Shown here in pieces: positions 20,276 through 31,146 of a stretch of DNA of 64,000 bases. The first letter of the stretch is position 1; each line of letters starts with the position of its first letter. The notes under the pieces are model-generated. The model was not told the DNA's origin. It saw nothing but the letters and a program-made list of their open reading frames with translations, and ran no database searches. The stretch is from Brenneria alni (GTDB lineage Bacteria > Pseudomonadota > Gammaproteobacteria > Enterobacterales > Enterobacteriaceae): NCBI RefSeq assembly GCF_003666245.1, contig NZ_MJLZ01000002.1:62001-126000 (forward strand). The letters are read 5' to 3'. The translations under genes were made by a program, and so were the position numbers.

Positions 20276-20638
20276 ATGAAAAAGTCAGGAGTCAAGGTAC
20301 TTTGCTTGATAGTTGGGATGAGTCTGTCTGGGTTACCGCTATTCGTTCAGGCGGCGCCGAAAACCGAAAATATCGGGGATGTAGCGAAGTCTGCATCTGT
20401 CGTTCAAAATGCAGACAAAGCGCTGCTTCCTGCGGCTGATGAGGATGAAGTAAGCATTAACATGGGAACGGCAGAAGAGCTGGCTGCTGTGATGAACGGT
20501 GTCGGCCTTAAAAAAGCTGAGGCAATCGTCAACTACCGCGAACAAAACGGCCCTTTCACGCAGATAGAACAATTGCAGGAAGTGCCTGGAATTGGTGCCG
20601 CTTTGGTTGAACGCAATCTGTCACGCTTAAAACTGTGA
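20276..20638 (+). CDS. ybaV: ComEA-like helix-hairpin-helix protein YbaV
   Basis: The 120-residue protein has a cleavable signal peptide (VLCLIVGMSLSGLPLFVQA) and a C-terminal helix-hairpin-helix pair (NMGTAEELAAVMNGVGLKKAEAIVNYRE, then VPGIGAALVERNLSRL, about 61-119) like competence protein ComEA. It is presumably periplasmic and DNA-binding; no role is established in non-competent enterobacteria. The gene that usually follows in E. coli (fadM) is missing here. Confidence 0.92.
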   Translation: MKKSGVKVLCLIVGMSLSGLPLFVQAAPKTENIGDVAKSASVVQNADKALLPAADEDEVSINMGTAEELAAVMNGVGLKKAEAIVNYREQNGPFTQIEQLQEVPGIGAALVERNLSRLKL

Positions 20639-20783
20639 TGGTTTTTGCAACCGCGTGGTGAAATAACCACCGGTTGAGTTGAATCAGGGCTACCTTAAAG
20701 CGCCTTGGAGCATCAGGGGAAAATGTAGATGCAGGCAAGACTGTAAATAGTATTCTGTCTTGCCTGACTTCTATTGCACACAA

Positions 20784-21479
20784 TTATTTTAAGCCGGTTT
20801 TTTGTTTTAATGCCGACATGACCCCAACGGGGTCATTCTGGTACTGTTCCAGCCCTTTGGCGCGTAAATGACAGGCCGCGCAATGGCCGCAGCCATCACC
20901 TTTAATGCCGTTGTAACAGGTTAAAGTATGGTGACGGACAGTAGCCAATTGCTGGTAATAGTCTGCCAGCGCCCAGGTTTCCGCTTTATTGAGCCACATC
21001 AATGGCGTGACATAACGAATATCGCGTGCGATACCCAGTACGACGGCCTGATTCAATGCTTTGACGAATTCATCGCGGCAGTCAGGATAACCGGAGAAGT
21101 CTGTTTCACACACACCGGTAATAACAACTTGCGCGCCGACTTGATAGGCATAGATGGATGCCAGCGTCAGAAAAAGAATATTCCGGCCAGGTACAAAGGT
21201 ACTGGGAAGCCCTTGTGCATCGGCGTCATAGTCAGGAACCGGAATGTTTTCACGCGTCAGGCTGCTGGCGGCTAATTCATTCAATAAGCCCACATCCAGT
21301 ATCTTATGTGCTGTTGTACCGAGTTGCCGCGCAAGCTCTCTGGCGATATCAATTTCTGCCCGGTGGCGTTGGCCATAATCAAAGGTAATACAGTGCACTT
21401 CATCATAGTGTTTCAGAGCCTGAATCAGACAAGTGGTGGAATCTTGTCCACCGCTAAAAACGACAACAGCGCGCTTCAT
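20784..21479 (-). CDS. queC: 7-cyano-7-deazaguanine synthase QueC
   Basis: The 231-residue enzyme converts 7-carboxy-7-deazaguanine to preQ0 with ATP and ammonia in queuosine biosynthesis. The PP-loop motif SGGQDSTT is at residues 9-16, and the zinc site near the C-terminus has [19 protein letters not shown] (Cys at about 188, 197, 200 and 203). It is encoded opposite to ybaV. Confidence 0.97.
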   Translation of the reverse strand: MKRAVVVFSGGQDSTTCLIQALKHYDEVHCITFDYGQRHRAEIDIARELARQLGTTAHKILDVGLLNELAASSLTRENIPVPDYDADAQGLPSTFVPGRNILFLTLASIYAYQVGAQVVITGVCETDFSGYPDCRDEFVKALNQAVVLGIARDIRYVTPLMWLNKAETWALADYYQQLATVRHHTLTCYNGIKGDGCGHCAACHLRAKGLEQYQNDPVGVMSALKQKTGLK

Positions 21480-21566
21480 CTTTCATTCACCTTGACGCAA
21501 TTTGAGCCTCAACGCGGGCATGACGCCTTGAGGGATAAAGCCGGTATGTTACCTGAAAAATAGTCG

Positions 21567-22685
21567 TCATTCAGCGGCGGCTGTTTTAATTTTGCCAGGC
21601 AATTTGTCACGCCAGACTGAATTCGGCGGTAATGTTTTGTCCTGCATCTCGAAATCTATGGGGTATAGATAGGGAGTAAGATCACCGATATTCTTTTCTA
21701 CCCAGTCGGCGTTGTAATAGGTATCCAGATAACGTTCACCGCTGTCGCATAACAGTGTAACAATGGCGCCTTGTTTACCTTGCGCCGCCATCTGTTTCGC
21801 CAGTTGCAACATGCCCCAAACGTTGGTGCCTGTTGAGGCACCAACTTTACGGCCCAGGATACCTTCCAGCCAGTAGAGGGTGGCGATACTGGCTGCATCG
21901 GGAACTTTGATCATACTGTCAATGACCTCGGGGATAAATGACGGTTCTGCCCGAGGGCGGCCAATACCTTCAATTCGGCTGCCGCGCTTTCCGGTGATCG
22001 AGCGATCGCGTTGTTCATAGTAGTCGTAGAAAACGGAGTTTTCAGGATCGGCAACAACCAACTGCGTGTCTATTCCCTGATAGCGAATATAACGTCCCAG
22101 CGTTGCGGAGGTGCCGCCGGTTCCGGCGCTCATGACGATATAGTCAGGTACAGGGTGGGGTTCCCGAGACATCTGGCGATAGATACTGTCGGCGATGTTA
22201 TTATTGCCACGCCAGTCAGTTGCCCGTTCAGCATAGGTAAACTGATCCATATAATGGCCATTGAGTTCTTTGGCTAACAGCTCGGATGTCGCATAGATTT
22301 GCCCTGCTTGTTCGACGAAATGACAGCGTCCGCCATAAAAAGCGATTTGCTCAATTTTCCGTTTGGCGGTACAGGCAGGCATTACCGCGATGAAGGGTAA
22401 GCCCAGTAAACGTGCGAAATATGCTTCTGATATGGCAGTGCTGCCAGATGATGCCTCTATGATTGGCGTCCCTTCTTTTATCCAACCGTTACAAAGGCCA
22501 TATAGAAATAAGGAGCGCGCCAGTCGGTGTTTCAGGCTGCCGCTAGGGTGAGTGCTTTCATCTTTTAAATAGAAATAAATACCGGGGTAATCCGGTAAGG
22601 TCAGCCGGATTAGATGTGTATCCGCTGAACGTTGAAAATCAGCCTCTATTGCACGGATAGCGTTTTTTACCCAGGTGTTTGTCAT
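21567..22685 (-). CDS. ccdA: PLP-dependent L-cysteine desulfhydrase (CcdA type)
   Basis: The 372-residue product is a fold-type II PLP enzyme of the cysteine synthase/cystathionine beta-synthase family. K52 in SGSLKHR is the Schiff-base lysine, SSGSTA (about 89-94) the substrate loop, and [10 protein letters not shown] (about 196-205) the phosphate-binding loop. Divergent pairing with an Lrp-type regulator of the DecR/CcdR group matches the ccdA-ccdR pair of Pantoea ananatis, where CcdA breaks cysteine to pyruvate, ammonia and sulfide. A desulfhydrase role is therefore likely; cysteine synthase is the alternative. A segment near the C-terminus (21641-21670) resembles the end of a dispersed repeat. 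Confidence 0.8.
   Translation of the reverse strand: MTNTWVKNAIRAIEADFQRSADTHLIRLTLPDYPGIYFYLKDESTHPSGSLKHRLARSLFLYGLCNGWIKEGTPIIEASSGSTAISEAYFARLLGLPFIAVMPACTAKRKIEQIAFYGGRCHFVEQAGQIYATSELLAKELNGHYMDQFTYAERATDWRGNNNIADSIYRQMSREPHPVPDYIVMSAGTGGTSATLGRYIRYQGIDTQLVVADPENSVFYDYYEQRDRSITGKRGSRIEGIGRPRAEPSFIPEVIDSMIKVPDAASIATLYWLEGILGRKVGASTGTNVWGMLQLAKQMAAQGKQGAIVTLLCDSGERYLDTYYNADWVEKNIGDLTPYLYPIDFEMQDKTLPPNSVWRDKLPGKIKTAAAE
21641..21670 (-). repeat. Repeat-end-like segment inside ccdA
   Basis: These 30 nt match the intergenic repeat fragment at 31340-31369 at 27 positions (CCTGCATCT, GAAATCTAT, GGGTATAGA shared). Here they are read as codons for LYPIDFEMQ near the C-terminus of CcdA. Chance is possible but the match is long. 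Confidence 0.55.
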
Positions 22686-22803
22686 GATGTGTGTCCGTTC
22701 GAGCGGTAATGATGGATAGATTAACCAGTTTTCAGGAAAAAAAGATTGCTTTTTTATCTTTCATTGCGCGAAATTGGAGAAAAATTTTCTACCGGATGAC
22801 GCT

Positions 22804-23265
22804 ATGTTAGATAAAACCGATCGTGCCTTGTTGATGTTATTGCAACAGGACTGTACGCTTTCGCTGCAAACGCTGGCTGAGTCGGTGAATCTGACCTCGA
22901 CGCCCTGCTGGAAAAGATTAAAGCGGTTGGAAGAGGATGGTTATATCCGGGCGCGAGTAGCATTACTGGATAACGAACTACTGGGATTAGGGTTAACGGC
23001 GTTTGTGTTACTGAAGACTCAACAACATAATAGCGGCTGGTATCAAGCGTTCACCGGCATCGTGTCGGAAATGCCAGAAGTATTGTCTTTCTATCGGATG
23101 ACCGGAGAGTATGATTATCTTATGCAGGTGCAGGTCGCTGATATGAAAAGCTATGATGATTTTTACAAACGTTTGGTAAATGGCATCCCCGGACTGGTCG
23201 ACGTGACATCCAGTTTTGCTATGGAACGCATCAAATACACAACGGCATTGCCACTATCGTTATAG
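22804..23265 (+). CDS. decR: Lrp/AsnC-family regulator DecR (CcdR)
   Basis: The 153-residue protein has an N-terminal winged helix-turn-helix ([29 protein letters not shown], about 17-45) and a C-terminal RAM ligand domain. It is close to E. coli DecR (YbaO), which activates cysteine-detoxifying genes when cysteine is in excess. I chose ATG 22804 (MLDKTDR) to match the family; a TTG at 22774 would add ten residues. It faces away from ccdA across a 118-nt gap, so it most likely controls ccdA. Confidence 0.93.
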   Translation: MLDKTDRALLMLLQQDCTLSLQTLAESVNLTSTPCWKRLKRLEEDGYIRARVALLDNELLGLGLTAFVLLKTQQHNSGWYQAFTGIVSEMPEVLSFYRMTGEYDYLMQVQVADMKSYDDFYKRLVNGIPGLVDVTSSFAMERIKYTTALPLSL

Positions 23266-23343
23266 CTCAGTAGCCATATATTTTCTGTATAATCATTTTT
23301 CTCGGTTCATACCCACTCCTCTGAATATTGGAATCAAAACTGC

Positions 23344-25113
23344 GTGAGACTGTTTGCTCAACTAAGCTGGTATTTTCGACGTGAATGGCGGCGCTATATA
23401 GGCGCGGTGGCATTGTTGATTGTGATTGCCATCCTGCAACTGCTGCCCCCCAGACTGGTTGGCGTGGTGGTGGATGGCGTCACTCAACACAATATGGCCA
23501 CGGCTGAGATTATGCAGTGGATCGGCATCATGCTGCTGACGGCGGTGATGGTTTATCTGTTGCGCTGTGTCTGGCGCGTTTTGCTGTTCGGCGCCGCCTA
23601 CCAACTGGCGGTTGAGCTACGCGAGGATTTTTATCATCAACTCAGTCGTCAGCATCCGGCATTCTATTTACGCCATCGTACCGGCGATTTGATGGCTCGC
23701 GCCACCAATGATGTTGATCGGGTGGTTTTCGCCGCCGGTGAAGGGGTGCTTACTCTGGTCGATTCGATGGTGATGGGGTGCGCTGTTCTGGTTGTCATGT
23801 GTACCCAGATAAGCTGGCAACTGACGTTGCTGGCACTATTACCGATGCCGGTTATGGCGCTGATTATCAAACATTACGGGACGCAGTTGCATCATCGTTT
23901 TAAATCGGCTCAGGCGGCATTTTCCTCGCTTAACGATCAAGCTCAGGAAAGCCTGACCAGCATTCGAATGATTAAATCGTTTGGTCTGGAAGACTATCAG
24001 TCAGCTCGTTTTGCGCAGGTCGCAGCGGATGCCGGAGCCAAAAATATGTATGTCGCACGGGTTGATGCGCGTTTTGATCCCACGATTTACATTGCTATCG
24101 GGCTGTCACATCTGCTGGCCATCGGCGGTGGCAGTTGGATGGTGGTCAATGGTTCGCTGACGTTGGGGATGTTAACCAGTTTTGTTATGTACCTCGGCCT
24201 GATGATATGGCCGATGCTGGCACTGGCATGGATGTTCAATATTGTTGAACGCGGAAGCGCCGCATATAGCCGTATTCGCCAGCTATTGTCGGAGGATCTG
24301 GTCGTTACGGACGGTACGCAATCTTTACCGGTTGAGCGTGGCGTGCTTGAGGTGAATATTCATGAGTTTCATTATCCTGAAAGCTCTCGTAGTGTATTGA
24401 AAGAGGTCAGCTTTACGCTAAAACCGGGAAACGTGCTTGGACTGTGTGGTCCGACTGGTTCAGGAAAAAGCACTTTACTGGCGCTGATTCTCCGCCATTT
24501 CGATATTGAATCCGGTGATATTCGCTATCACCACTTTCCCTTGTCAGACATTCGTCTGGATGAATTGCGCCGCCGTTTTGCCGTTGTGGGGCAAACACCT
24601 TTCCTGTTTTCTGACACGGTTGCCCGCAATATTGCGTTGGGCTGGCCCGACGCCACCCCGTTGCAGATTGAGCAAGCCGCCCGGCTTGCCAGCGTGCATG
24701 ATGACATTTTGCGGCTTCCGCAGGGATATGATACGGAAGTTGGGGAGCGCGGCGTCATGCTGTCCGGTGGCCAGAAGCAGCGGATCGCTATCGCACGGGC
24801 GTTATTGCTGGAAGCTGAAATTCTGATTCTGGATGATGCATTGTCTGCGGTTGATGGGCGGACGGAACATCAGATCCTGCAAAATCTTAAACAATGGGGT
24901 AAGCAGCAAACATTGATTATCAGTGCGCATCGGCTCTCTGCCTTAACGGAGGCGAACGAGATCCTGATACTCCAGCACGGACAGGCTATCCAGCGGGGCA
25001 GCCACCGTGAGCTTGCCGCTCAACCTGGCTGGTATCGGGATATGTACCGCTATCAACAATTGGAAGCTGCATTGGATGATGTGCCACTGACGGAAGGGGA
25101 AAAGGATGAATAA
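23344..25113 (+). CDS. mdlA: ABC transporter ATP-binding/permease protein MdlA
   Basis: The 589-residue half-transporter has six membrane helices, then an ATPase domain with Walker [10 protein letters not shown] (about 374-382), signature LSGGQKQR and Walker [10 protein letters not shown]. It starts with GTG and its end overlaps mdlB by 8 nt, so the two form a heterodimeric exporter of the multidrug/lipid type. The substrate is not known. Confidence 0.95.
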   Translation: MRLFAQLSWYFRREWRRYIGAVALLIVIAILQLLPPRLVGVVVDGVTQHNMATAEIMQWIGIMLLTAVMVYLLRCVWRVLLFGAAYQLAVELREDFYHQLSRQHPAFYLRHRTGDLMARATNDVDRVVFAAGEGVLTLVDSMVMGCAVLVVMCTQISWQLTLLALLPMPVMALIIKHYGTQLHHRFKSAQAAFSSLNDQAQESLTSIRMIKSFGLEDYQSARFAQVAADAGAKNMYVARVDARFDPTIYIAIGLSHLLAIGGGSWMVVNGSLTLGMLTSFVMYLGLMIWPMLALAWMFNIVERGSAAYSRIRQLLSEDLVVTDGTQSLPVERGVLEVNIHEFHYPESSRSVLKEVSFTLKPGNVLGLCGPTGSGKSTLLALILRHFDIESGDIRYHHFPLSDIRLDELRRRFAVVGQTPFLFSDTVARNIALGWPDATPLQIEQAARLASVHDDILRLPQGYDTEVGERGVMLSGGQKQRIAIARALLLEAEILILDDALSAVDGRTEHQILQNLKQWGKQQTLIISAHRLSALTEANEILILQHGQAIQRGSHRELAAQPGWYRDMYRYQQLEAALDDVPLTEGEKDE

Positions 25114-26887
25114 CCCTCGACAGCTTTGGCCGACATTAAAACGGCTGTTGGCCTATGGTTCACCGTGGCGCAGGCCATTGGCGCTGGGGGTGCTGATGCT
25201 GTGGGTGGCAGCGGCCGCCGAGGTTTCCGGGCCGGTTCTGGTGAGCTATTTCATTGACCATCTGGTGGCGAAAGGTCAGTTTCCGTATGCATTGGCTGCA
25301 GGATTGGCTGCGGCCTATCTCCTGTTGCAGACATTGGCTGCCGTGCTTCACTATTTCCAGGCGCTGTTATTTAACCGGGTGGCTGTAGGGGTGGTGCAAC
25401 AACTGCGCATCGATGTCATGGATGCGGCGTTGCGTCAACCACTCAGTACCTTTGACACTCAACCGGTAGGGCAACTGATATCGCGTGTAACCAACGATAC
25501 TGAGGTTGTGAAGGATCTGTATGTCATGGTGGTGTCAACGGCATTGCGCAGCGCAGCGCTTATTGGCGCCATGCTGGTGGCGATGTTTAGTCTTGATTGG
25601 CGGATGGCGCTGGTTGCCTTAACTATTTTCCCGGCAGTGTTAACTGTAATGGTGATCTATCAGCGTTACAGCATACCCGTTGTGCGTCGGGTACGAAGCT
25701 ATCTGGCAGATATTAATGATGGCTTCAATGAAGTTATCAATGGCATGGGCGTTATTCAGCAATTTCTCCAGCAGGCCCGATTTGGCGAAAAACTGGGCAA
25801 TGCCAGCCGGGAACATTATCGGGCGCGTATGCAGACGCTGCGCCTTGATGGCTTTCTGTTGCGTCCGTTGCTCAGTTTGTTTTCTGCGTTAGTGCTGTGT
25901 GGTCTGCTGCTGCAATTTGGCTTCAGTTCCGTGGGAACGGTCGGTGTGGGTGTCCTGTATGCATTTATTAATTATCTTGGGCGTTTAAATGAGCCGTTGA
26001 TTGAACTCACAACTCAGCAGTCCATGTTGCAACAGGCGGTGGTCGCCGGTGAGCGAATCTTTGAACTCATGGATGGTGCGCAGCAAGACTATGGCAGTGA
26101 CGAACAGCCACTTATTCATGGCCGTGTTGAGATTGATGATGTTTCCTTTTCTTATGGTACAGACAAAAACGTCTTGCAACATATTTCGCTGACTATCCCG
26201 GAACGGGGATTTGTCGCGCTGGTAGGGCATACCGGCAGCGGAAAAAGTACGCTGGCTAACCTATTGATGGGGTATTACTCTCCAGATAAAGGTGAAATTC
26301 GCCTGGATGGTCGCCCGTTGCCAACCTTGTCGCATCAGGTTTTACGCCATAGTGTCGCGATGGTGCAGCAGGATCCCGTGGTATTGGCAGAGTCGATGTA
26401 TACAAATGTCACATTGGGTCGTGATATCAGTGAAGACGAAGTATGGCGGGTACTCGATATTGTGCAGCTATCAGAGTTGGTGCATTCATTCCCTGAGGGG
26501 TTGCATACTCACGTTGGCGAACAAGGGAACAATTTGTCCACAGGCCAGAAACAACTGCTGGCGATTGCCAGGGTGCTGGTGCAAACACCCAAGATACTGA
26601 TCTTGGATGAAGCGACGGCGAACATTGATTCCGGTACGGAGCAAGCGGTGCAGAAGGCGCTGAACGTCATCCGGGCTCAAACGACGCTGATTGTCATTGC
26701 TCATCGGTTATCGACAATTGTCGAGGCCGACACGATTATGGTGCTTCACCATGGACAAACCGTCGAACAGGGTACTCATGAGCAGTTGCTGCGTCAGCAA
26801 GGACGCTATTACCAGATGTATCAGTTACAGTTGGCGGGAGAAGAGCTGGCGGCTGCGGTTACTTATGAGTCTGCTACCGTGTCGTGA
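25106..26887 (+). CDS. mdlB: ABC transporter ATP-binding/permease protein MdlB
   Basis: The 593-residue partner of MdlA has the same layout: membrane domain, Walker [10 protein letters not shown], Walker [17 protein letters not shown]. Its signature reads LSTGQKQL instead of LSGGQ, a change common in one half of heterodimeric ABC exporters, which implies one degenerate ATP site. It is translationally coupled to mdlA. Confidence 0.95.
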   Translation: MNNPRQLWPTLKRLLAYGSPWRRPLALGVLMLWVAAAAEVSGPVLVSYFIDHLVAKGQFPYALAAGLAAAYLLLQTLAAVLHYFQALLFNRVAVGVVQQLRIDVMDAALRQPLSTFDTQPVGQLISRVTNDTEVVKDLYVMVVSTALRSAALIGAMLVAMFSLDWRMALVALTIFPAVLTVMVIYQRYSIPVVRRVRSYLADINDGFNEVINGMGVIQQFLQQARFGEKLGNASREHYRARMQTLRLDGFLLRPLLSLFSALVLCGLLLQFGFSSVGTVGVGVLYAFINYLGRLNEPLIELTTQQSMLQQAVVAGERIFELMDGAQQDYGSDEQPLIHGRVEIDDVSFSYGTDKNVLQHISLTIPERGFVALVGHTGSGKSTLANLLMGYYSPDKGEIRLDGRPLPTLSHQVLRHSVAMVQQDPVVLAESMYTNVTLGRDISEDEVWRVLDIVQLSELVHSFPEGLHTHVGEQGNNLSTGQKQLLAIARVLVQTPKILILDEATANIDSGTEQAVQKALNVIRAQTTLIVIAHRLSTIVEADTIMVLHHGQTVEQGTHEQLLRQQGRYYQMYQLQLAGEELAAAVTYESATVS

Positions 26888-26996
26888 TCCAGATGCACTC
26901 ATAAGGACAATCGAAAGCCGGAGGCTATTTGTTGCTTCGCACCATCACTAAGCATATTCATTCTGTTTTTAGCCTCATTGCACTATAATTAGGCGT

Positions 26997-27016
26997 TGCG
27001 CACTATCTTGGTGCGC
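26997..27016 (+). promoter_or_regulatory. NtrC enhancer site upstream of glnK
   Basis: TGCGCAC, five bases, TGGTGCGC forms a near palindrome matching the NtrC consensus TGCACC-N5-TGGTGCA. A weaker half site (TTGCAC at about 26979) lies just upstream. It is about 107 nt before the sigma-54 promoter. Confidence 0.75.
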
Positions 27017-27121
27017 TGCGTGCCCTGCTTTTTTTGATTTTTTTTCCCAGAGATCATTTTTCCCCTCTTTAACAGACCTGAACTCCGTTCTCTTACCTGA
27101 TATCGACCAGATAAATCATTT

Positions 27122-27138
27122 ATGGCATACCCTTTGCT
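27122..27138 (+). promoter_or_regulatory. Sigma-54 promoter of glnK-amtB
   Basis: TGGCAT (27123-27128) and TTGCT (27134-27138) place the invariant GG and GC exactly ten bases apart, as in TGGCACG-N4-TTGCW. The glnK start is about 90 nt downstream. Together with the NtrC site it predicts induction by nitrogen limitation. Confidence 0.8.
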
Positions 27139-27227
27139 TTAGTGATGGCGTGAAGATAATTCGAAATGATAGTAATCCGCGACAGCGGCGGGCGTAAGTC
27201 TGAACTTAACGGTTAGGGGGATGATGA

Positions 27228-27566
27228 ATGAAACTGGTTACTGTGGTGATAAAACCATTCAAGCTGGAAGATGTGCGTGAAGCCCTATCTTCCGTCGGTA
27301 TTCAGGGACTCACGGTCACTGAAGTGAAGGGATTTGGACGTCAGAAAGGGCACGCTGAGTTGTACCGTGGCGCAGAATACAGCGTCAATTTTTTGCCAAA
27401 AGTGAAAATTGATATCGCAATTGCCGATGATCAACTGGATGAAGTTATTGATGTGATCAGCAAAGCGGCCTATACCGGAAAAATTGGCGATGGTAAGATT
27501 TTTGTCGCTGAATTACAAAGGGTTATTCGTATTCGTACGGGCGAAACCGACGAAGCAGCACTTTAA
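27228..27566 (+). CDS. glnK: Nitrogen regulatory protein PII-2 GlnK
   Basis: The 112-residue PII protein has the T-loop with the uridylylation site Y51 (ELYRGAEYSVNF) and the C-terminal signature GKIGDGKIFV. It senses 2-oxoglutarate, ATP/ADP and glutamine and blocks AmtB when ammonium is abundant. It is co-transcribed with amtB 30 nt downstream. Confidence 0.98.
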   Translation: MKLVTVVIKPFKLEDVREALSSVGIQGLTVTEVKGFGRQKGHAELYRGAEYSVNFLPKVKIDIAIADDQLDEVIDVISKAAYTGKIGDGKIFVAELQRVIRIRTGETDEAAL

Positions 27567-27596
27567 CGCCTGACTTAGATTTGTAAATAGGGATGG

Positions 27597-28889
27597 ATGA
27601 AAATGAAAAAACTTGTCTCCTCATTATGTCTTGGTCTGGCTGCTTTGCTCCCGTCCTGGGCGATGGCTGCAGCACCAATTATCGATAAAGCAGATAATGC
27701 CTTTATTATGATTTGTACCGCCCTGGTACTTTTTATGACGATACCTGGAATTGCATTGTTTTATGGTGGTTTGATTCGTGCCAAGAACGTGCTTTCCATG
27801 CTGTCTCAGGTGATAATTTCCTTTGCCCTGGTGTGTATTTTATGGGTCCTCTATGGCTATAGCCTGGCCTTTAGCGAAGGCAATGCTTTCTTCGGCGGTT
27901 TTTCCAACTTCTTGCTGAAGGGGATTGCTGTTGATTCTATTACTGGTACGTTTTATCAGTATGTTCATGTCGCTTATCAGGCTTCTTTCGCCTGTATCAC
28001 CGTGGCGCTGATTGTCGGGGCCATTGCTGAACGTATCCGTTTCTCTGCGGTGCTGATTTTTGTCGCGCTGTGGCTGACCTTCTCTTATCTGCCGATGACC
28101 CATATGGTATGGGGCGGCGGTTATCTGGCTGCCGATGGCGCTCTGGACTTTGCAGGTGGTACTGTGGTGCATATCAATGCCGCTGTTGCTGGTCTGGTTG
28201 GCGCTTACCTGCTGGGTAAACGTGCTGGCTTCGGTAAAGAAGCCCTTAAGCCACATAACCTGCCGATGGTGTTTATTGGTACGGCTATCCTGTACATCGG
28301 CTGGTTCGGTTTTAACGCCGGATCCGCTGGTGCAGCAAATGAGATCGCGGGGCTTGCTTTCCTGAATACGGTTGTTGCAACCGCTGCGGCTATCCTGGCA
28401 TGGATTGCTGGTGAGTGGATGGTTCGTGGTAAGCCTTCACTACTGGGCGCATGTTCTGGCTGTATCGCTGGTCTGGTTGCCATTACGCCGGCTGCGGGTT
28501 TGGTTGGTGTCGGCGGCGGATTGATCATCGGTATCGCGGGTGGTATTGGAGGCCTGTGGGGCGTGACCGTGCTGAAAAGATGGTTGCGCGTTGATGACCC
28601 GTGTGATGTGTTCGGCGTTCATGGCATCTGCGGTATCATCGGTTGTATCCTGACCGGCGTCTTCACCTCTGCGTCTCTGGGTGGCGTGGGTTATGCCGAA
28701 GGCGTTACCATGGCTCATCAGGTTTGGGTTCAACTGTTCAGCGTAATTGTTGCTTTCGTGTGGTCTGGTGTTGCAGCTTTCATCGCTTTCAAAGTGGCCG
28801 ATATGGTGGTTGGTCTGCGCGTACCGGAGGAGCAGGAACGCGAAGGTCTGGATGTCAACAGCCATGGCGAGAATGCTTACAACCAGTAA
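27597..28889 (+). CDS. amtB: Ammonium transporter AmtB
   Basis: The 430-residue precursor has a signal peptide (SSLCLGLAALLPSWAMAA) and eleven membrane helices. Conserved channel elements include the paired pore histidines (VVHINAAVAG and GVHGICG) and the aromatic gate near FYQYVHVAYQ. It conducts ammonium under limitation and is gated by GlnK, encoded just upstream. The start at 27597 is GTG-independent of the upstream gene; ATG AAA ATG lets translation begin at either of two nearby ATGs. Confidence 0.97.
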   Translation: MKMKKLVSSLCLGLAALLPSWAMAAAPIIDKADNAFIMICTALVLFMTIPGIALFYGGLIRAKNVLSMLSQVIISFALVCILWVLYGYSLAFSEGNAFFGGFSNFLLKGIAVDSITGTFYQYVHVAYQASFACITVALIVGAIAERIRFSAVLIFVALWLTFSYLPMTHMVWGGGYLAADGALDFAGGTVVHINAAVAGLVGAYLLGKRAGFGKEALKPHNLPMVFIGTAILYIGWFGFNAGSAGAANEIAGLAFLNTVVATAAAILAWIAGEWMVRGKPSLLGACSGCIAGLVAITPAAGLVGVGGGLIIGIAGGIGGLWGVTVLKRWLRVDDPCDVFGVHGICGIIGCILTGVFTSASLGGVGYAEGVTMAHQVWVQLFSVIVAFVWSGVAAFIAFKVADMVVGLRVPEEQEREGLDVNSHGENAYNQ

Positions 28890-28910
28890 GTAATCTGAAC
28901 ATAAATTGAT

Positions 28911-28948
28911 AAACAGGGCGTCGGATGATCTCCGCGCCCTGTTTTTTA
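28911..28948 (+). terminator. Terminator of glnK-amtB
   Basis: AAACAGGGCG (28911-28920) pairs with CGCCCTGTTT (28935-28944), followed by more T residues. Confidence 0.85.
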
Positions 28949-28991
28949 TGGCGGAATATCCATGCCGCCACTTTTATTTTTTTTAAATCGT

Positions 28992-29855
28992 TTAGTGGGG
29001 GAGACGGCGCATAACGCCTTCCTGCATGCTGGAGGCAACTAGCACGCCTTCACGGGTATAAAACTGTCCACGTACAAAACCTCTGGCGCCTGACGCGGAT
29101 GTGCTTTCTACGGTATACAGCAGCCAGTCATCCAGACGGAAATTTCGGTGAAACCACATCGAGTGGTCGATGGTGGCGACCTGCATACCAGGCTCCAGAA
29201 AGCCGACGCCATGCGGCTGCAATGCGGTTAACAGAAAATTGCAGTCGGATGTATAGCCAAGCAGATACTGATGGATACGTTCATCATTCGGTAAGGGGCC
29301 GTTGGCGCGACACCAGACATGTCGTATCGGTTCTTCTACTTTCCCTTTCAGCGGGTTATGAAATTTTACCGGGCGCATCTCAATAGGCCTGGGGCGGGCG
29401 AATTTGTCACGGAATTGTGGCGGCAATAAGTGCGCCATACTTTGTGCAATCTCCTGTTCGGACTTAAGATCTTCCGGCGGGGTAACAGTAGGCATTATAT
29501 TCTGATGCTCAAAGCCTATCTCATGGCTTTGGAATGATGCTGTCATATGGAAAATCGGTTTACCATTCTGAACGGCGCTGACTCGACGGGCGCTGAAGCT
29601 ATTGCCGTCTCGCAGGTTTTCCACATCGTAAATAATAGGTTTCTGGCTATCACCGGGTAACAGAAAGTAACTATGAAATGAATGGATGCCGCGGTCTGTT
29701 GGCACGGTCTGGTTGGCTGCTGACATTGCCTGACCCACCACTTGCCCGCCGAATACCTGACGCAGACCTAGATCATCGCTTTGTCCCCGGAATAGTCCTT
29801 CCTCAATTTTCTCCAGGCTCAGGAGATCAAGAAGGTTTTGTAGTGCCTGGCTCAT
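28992..29855 (-). CDS. tesB: Acyl-CoA thioesterase II
   Basis: The 287-residue enzyme has two hot-dog repeats and hydrolyses a broad range of acyl-CoAs in the cytoplasm. Conserved segments are [23 protein letters not shown] (about 19-41) and the second-repeat [11 protein letters not shown] and [11 protein letters not shown]. It converges with amtB and diverges from ybaY as in E. coli. Confidence 0.96.
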   Translation of the reverse strand: MSQALQNLLDLLSLEKIEEGLFRGQSDDLGLRQVFGGQVVGQAMSAANQTVPTDRGIHSFHSYFLLPGDSQKPIIYDVENLRDGNSFSARRVSAVQNGKPIFHMTASFQSHEIGFEHQNIMPTVTPPEDLKSEQEIAQSMAHLLPPQFRDKFARPRPIEMRPVKFHNPLKGKVEEPIRHVWCRANGPLPNDERIHQYLLGYTSDCNFLLTALQPHGVGFLEPGMQVATIDHSMWFHRNFRLDDWLLYTVESTSASGARGFVRGQFYTREGVLVASSMQEGVMRRLPH

Positions 29856-30085
29856 GATATCGGCCTTATTGGTTGAAAATCATTTGGAAAGTAACACAAT
29901 GCGGGATTCCCCATAACTCATTTAAATTAATGGACTAACGACTTGAAATTAGTAATTTAAATCACTTATCAGGAAAATATCAGAATTTTGTACCACCATT
30001 ATTCAATCAGGTGAACCATACTACTTAGTGAACGCTGGTTTTTTTGAAACTGGCAGTCTGACAATAATAAAAGGAGACGAACCGA

Positions 30086-30637
30086 ATGAAATTATGGCAT
30101 ATCTTAGGTGGTATCACGCTATCGATGACTCTGGCAGCCTGTGCTGATAAGGGTGATTATGGTGTTTCTCCTGAAACCGGCGCACCTGTAACCAGCACCT
30201 CTGGTCAATATCCAGCTATATCAATGCCTGCTGTCAGCGGGACAGTTAACATTCGTCAGCGCATTGCCCTACCAGCTAATGCTGTAGTGACGGTCACGGT
30301 ATCCGATGCATCACTGGCAGATGCACCTTCAAAAGTGATTACCCAGCGAGTAACCCGCACTGGAGGGAAACAGGCACCTTTCCAATTTGTATTGCCGTAC
30401 AACCCGGCAGACATTCAACCTAATGCCCGCATTTTACTCAGCGCCGCCATTGCGATAGATAACAGAATAGTGATGGTGACAGAGAACGTCTTACCGGTTA
30501 TCACCAATGGGGTGAATAATGCCGACCTGGTTATGGTGCCGGTAACCTCCGTGCCTTTACCCGCAAAAAGTTCAGATTCATTGACATCAGAATCTTCGTC
30601 AATGGCACCGTCACAACCAGTACAATCCAGTTGGTAA
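30086..30637 (+). CDS. ybaY: YbaY family lipoprotein
   Basis: The 183-residue precursor has a lipobox SMTLAAC with Cys at residue 19 and a YbaY/YscW-type beta domain (VSGTVNIRQRIALPANAVVTV onwards, about 54-150). The last 30 residues are Ser/Pro-rich linker. The family is related to a type III pilotin fold (YscW), but YbaY itself has no established role; it sits between tesB and ybaZ as in E. coli. Confidence 0.92.
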   Translation: MKLWHILGGITLSMTLAACADKGDYGVSPETGAPVTSTSGQYPAISMPAVSGTVNIRQRIALPANAVVTVTVSDASLADAPSKVITQRVTRTGGKQAPFQFVLPYNPADIQPNARILLSAAIAIDNRIVMVTENVLPVITNGVNNADLVMVPVTSVPLPAKSSDSLTSESSSMAPSQPVQSSW

Positions 30638-30670
30638 ATAAATAAGCGCAAAGCAGTACGCGACGTGGTT

Positions 30671-30991
30671 TTACGACGCGTACTGCCAGCGGAACGCATT
30701 AAGATCGATTTTCCCTTGTCTATTAAAAGTGATCCCCTCGGCTTGTAGCGCTAATTTTTGACGTTGGTGATCGTCTCCGACAAGCGATATCTCACCTTTC
30801 CGATTTATCACCCGATGCCAGGGCAGTTTACTGTCTTTGGGCAAGCGTTTTAGCACGCCGCCAACTTGTCTGGATGCTCGTGGCGACCCGGCCAAAAGGG
30901 CCACATCGCCATAGGTTGCGATTTTCCCGTAAGGGATCGCGGCCACGATTTGAAAAACACGTTGGCGAAAACTGTCATTTTCTCCTGTCAT
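30671..30991 (-). CDS. atl: Alkyltransferase-like protein
   Basis: The product of about 106 residues is an Atl protein (YbaZ). It resembles the DNA-binding domain of O6-alkylguanine-DNA methyltransferase, but the catalytic PCHR is PWHR (Trp at about residue 58), so it binds alkylated guanine without repairing it and flags it for nucleotide excision repair. I chose ATG 30991, which has an AGGA site 8 nt upstream; an in-frame ATG at 31012 is the alternative. Confidence 0.93.
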   Translation of the reverse strand: MTGENDSFRQRVFQIVAAIPYGKIATYGDVALLAGSPRASRQVGGVLKRLPKDSKLPWHRVINRKGEISLVGDDHQRQKLALQAEGITFNRQGKIDLNAFRWQYAS

Positions 30992-31146
30992 CAAAGGGTT
31001 CCTGCACTTCATAATCGATACATGGTGAAGAACCTATAGTGGCATAGCCTACTGAGTAAGAAAACAACGGTTAGGATGTGTTAGCTTGCAATTGATCTGC
31101 CCATCACCGATAATGCCCACCGCTTTGTAGTCTCGGAGCTGTCAAT

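Noticed and set aside
26141..26640. MdlB signature change LSTGQ as a sign of inactivation
   Set aside because: Degenerate signatures in one half are normal for heterodimeric ABC exporters; all other motifs are intact.
30086..30637. YbaY as a type III pilotin because of the YscW-like fold
   Set aside because: It is in its conserved housekeeping position and far from any secretion genes.
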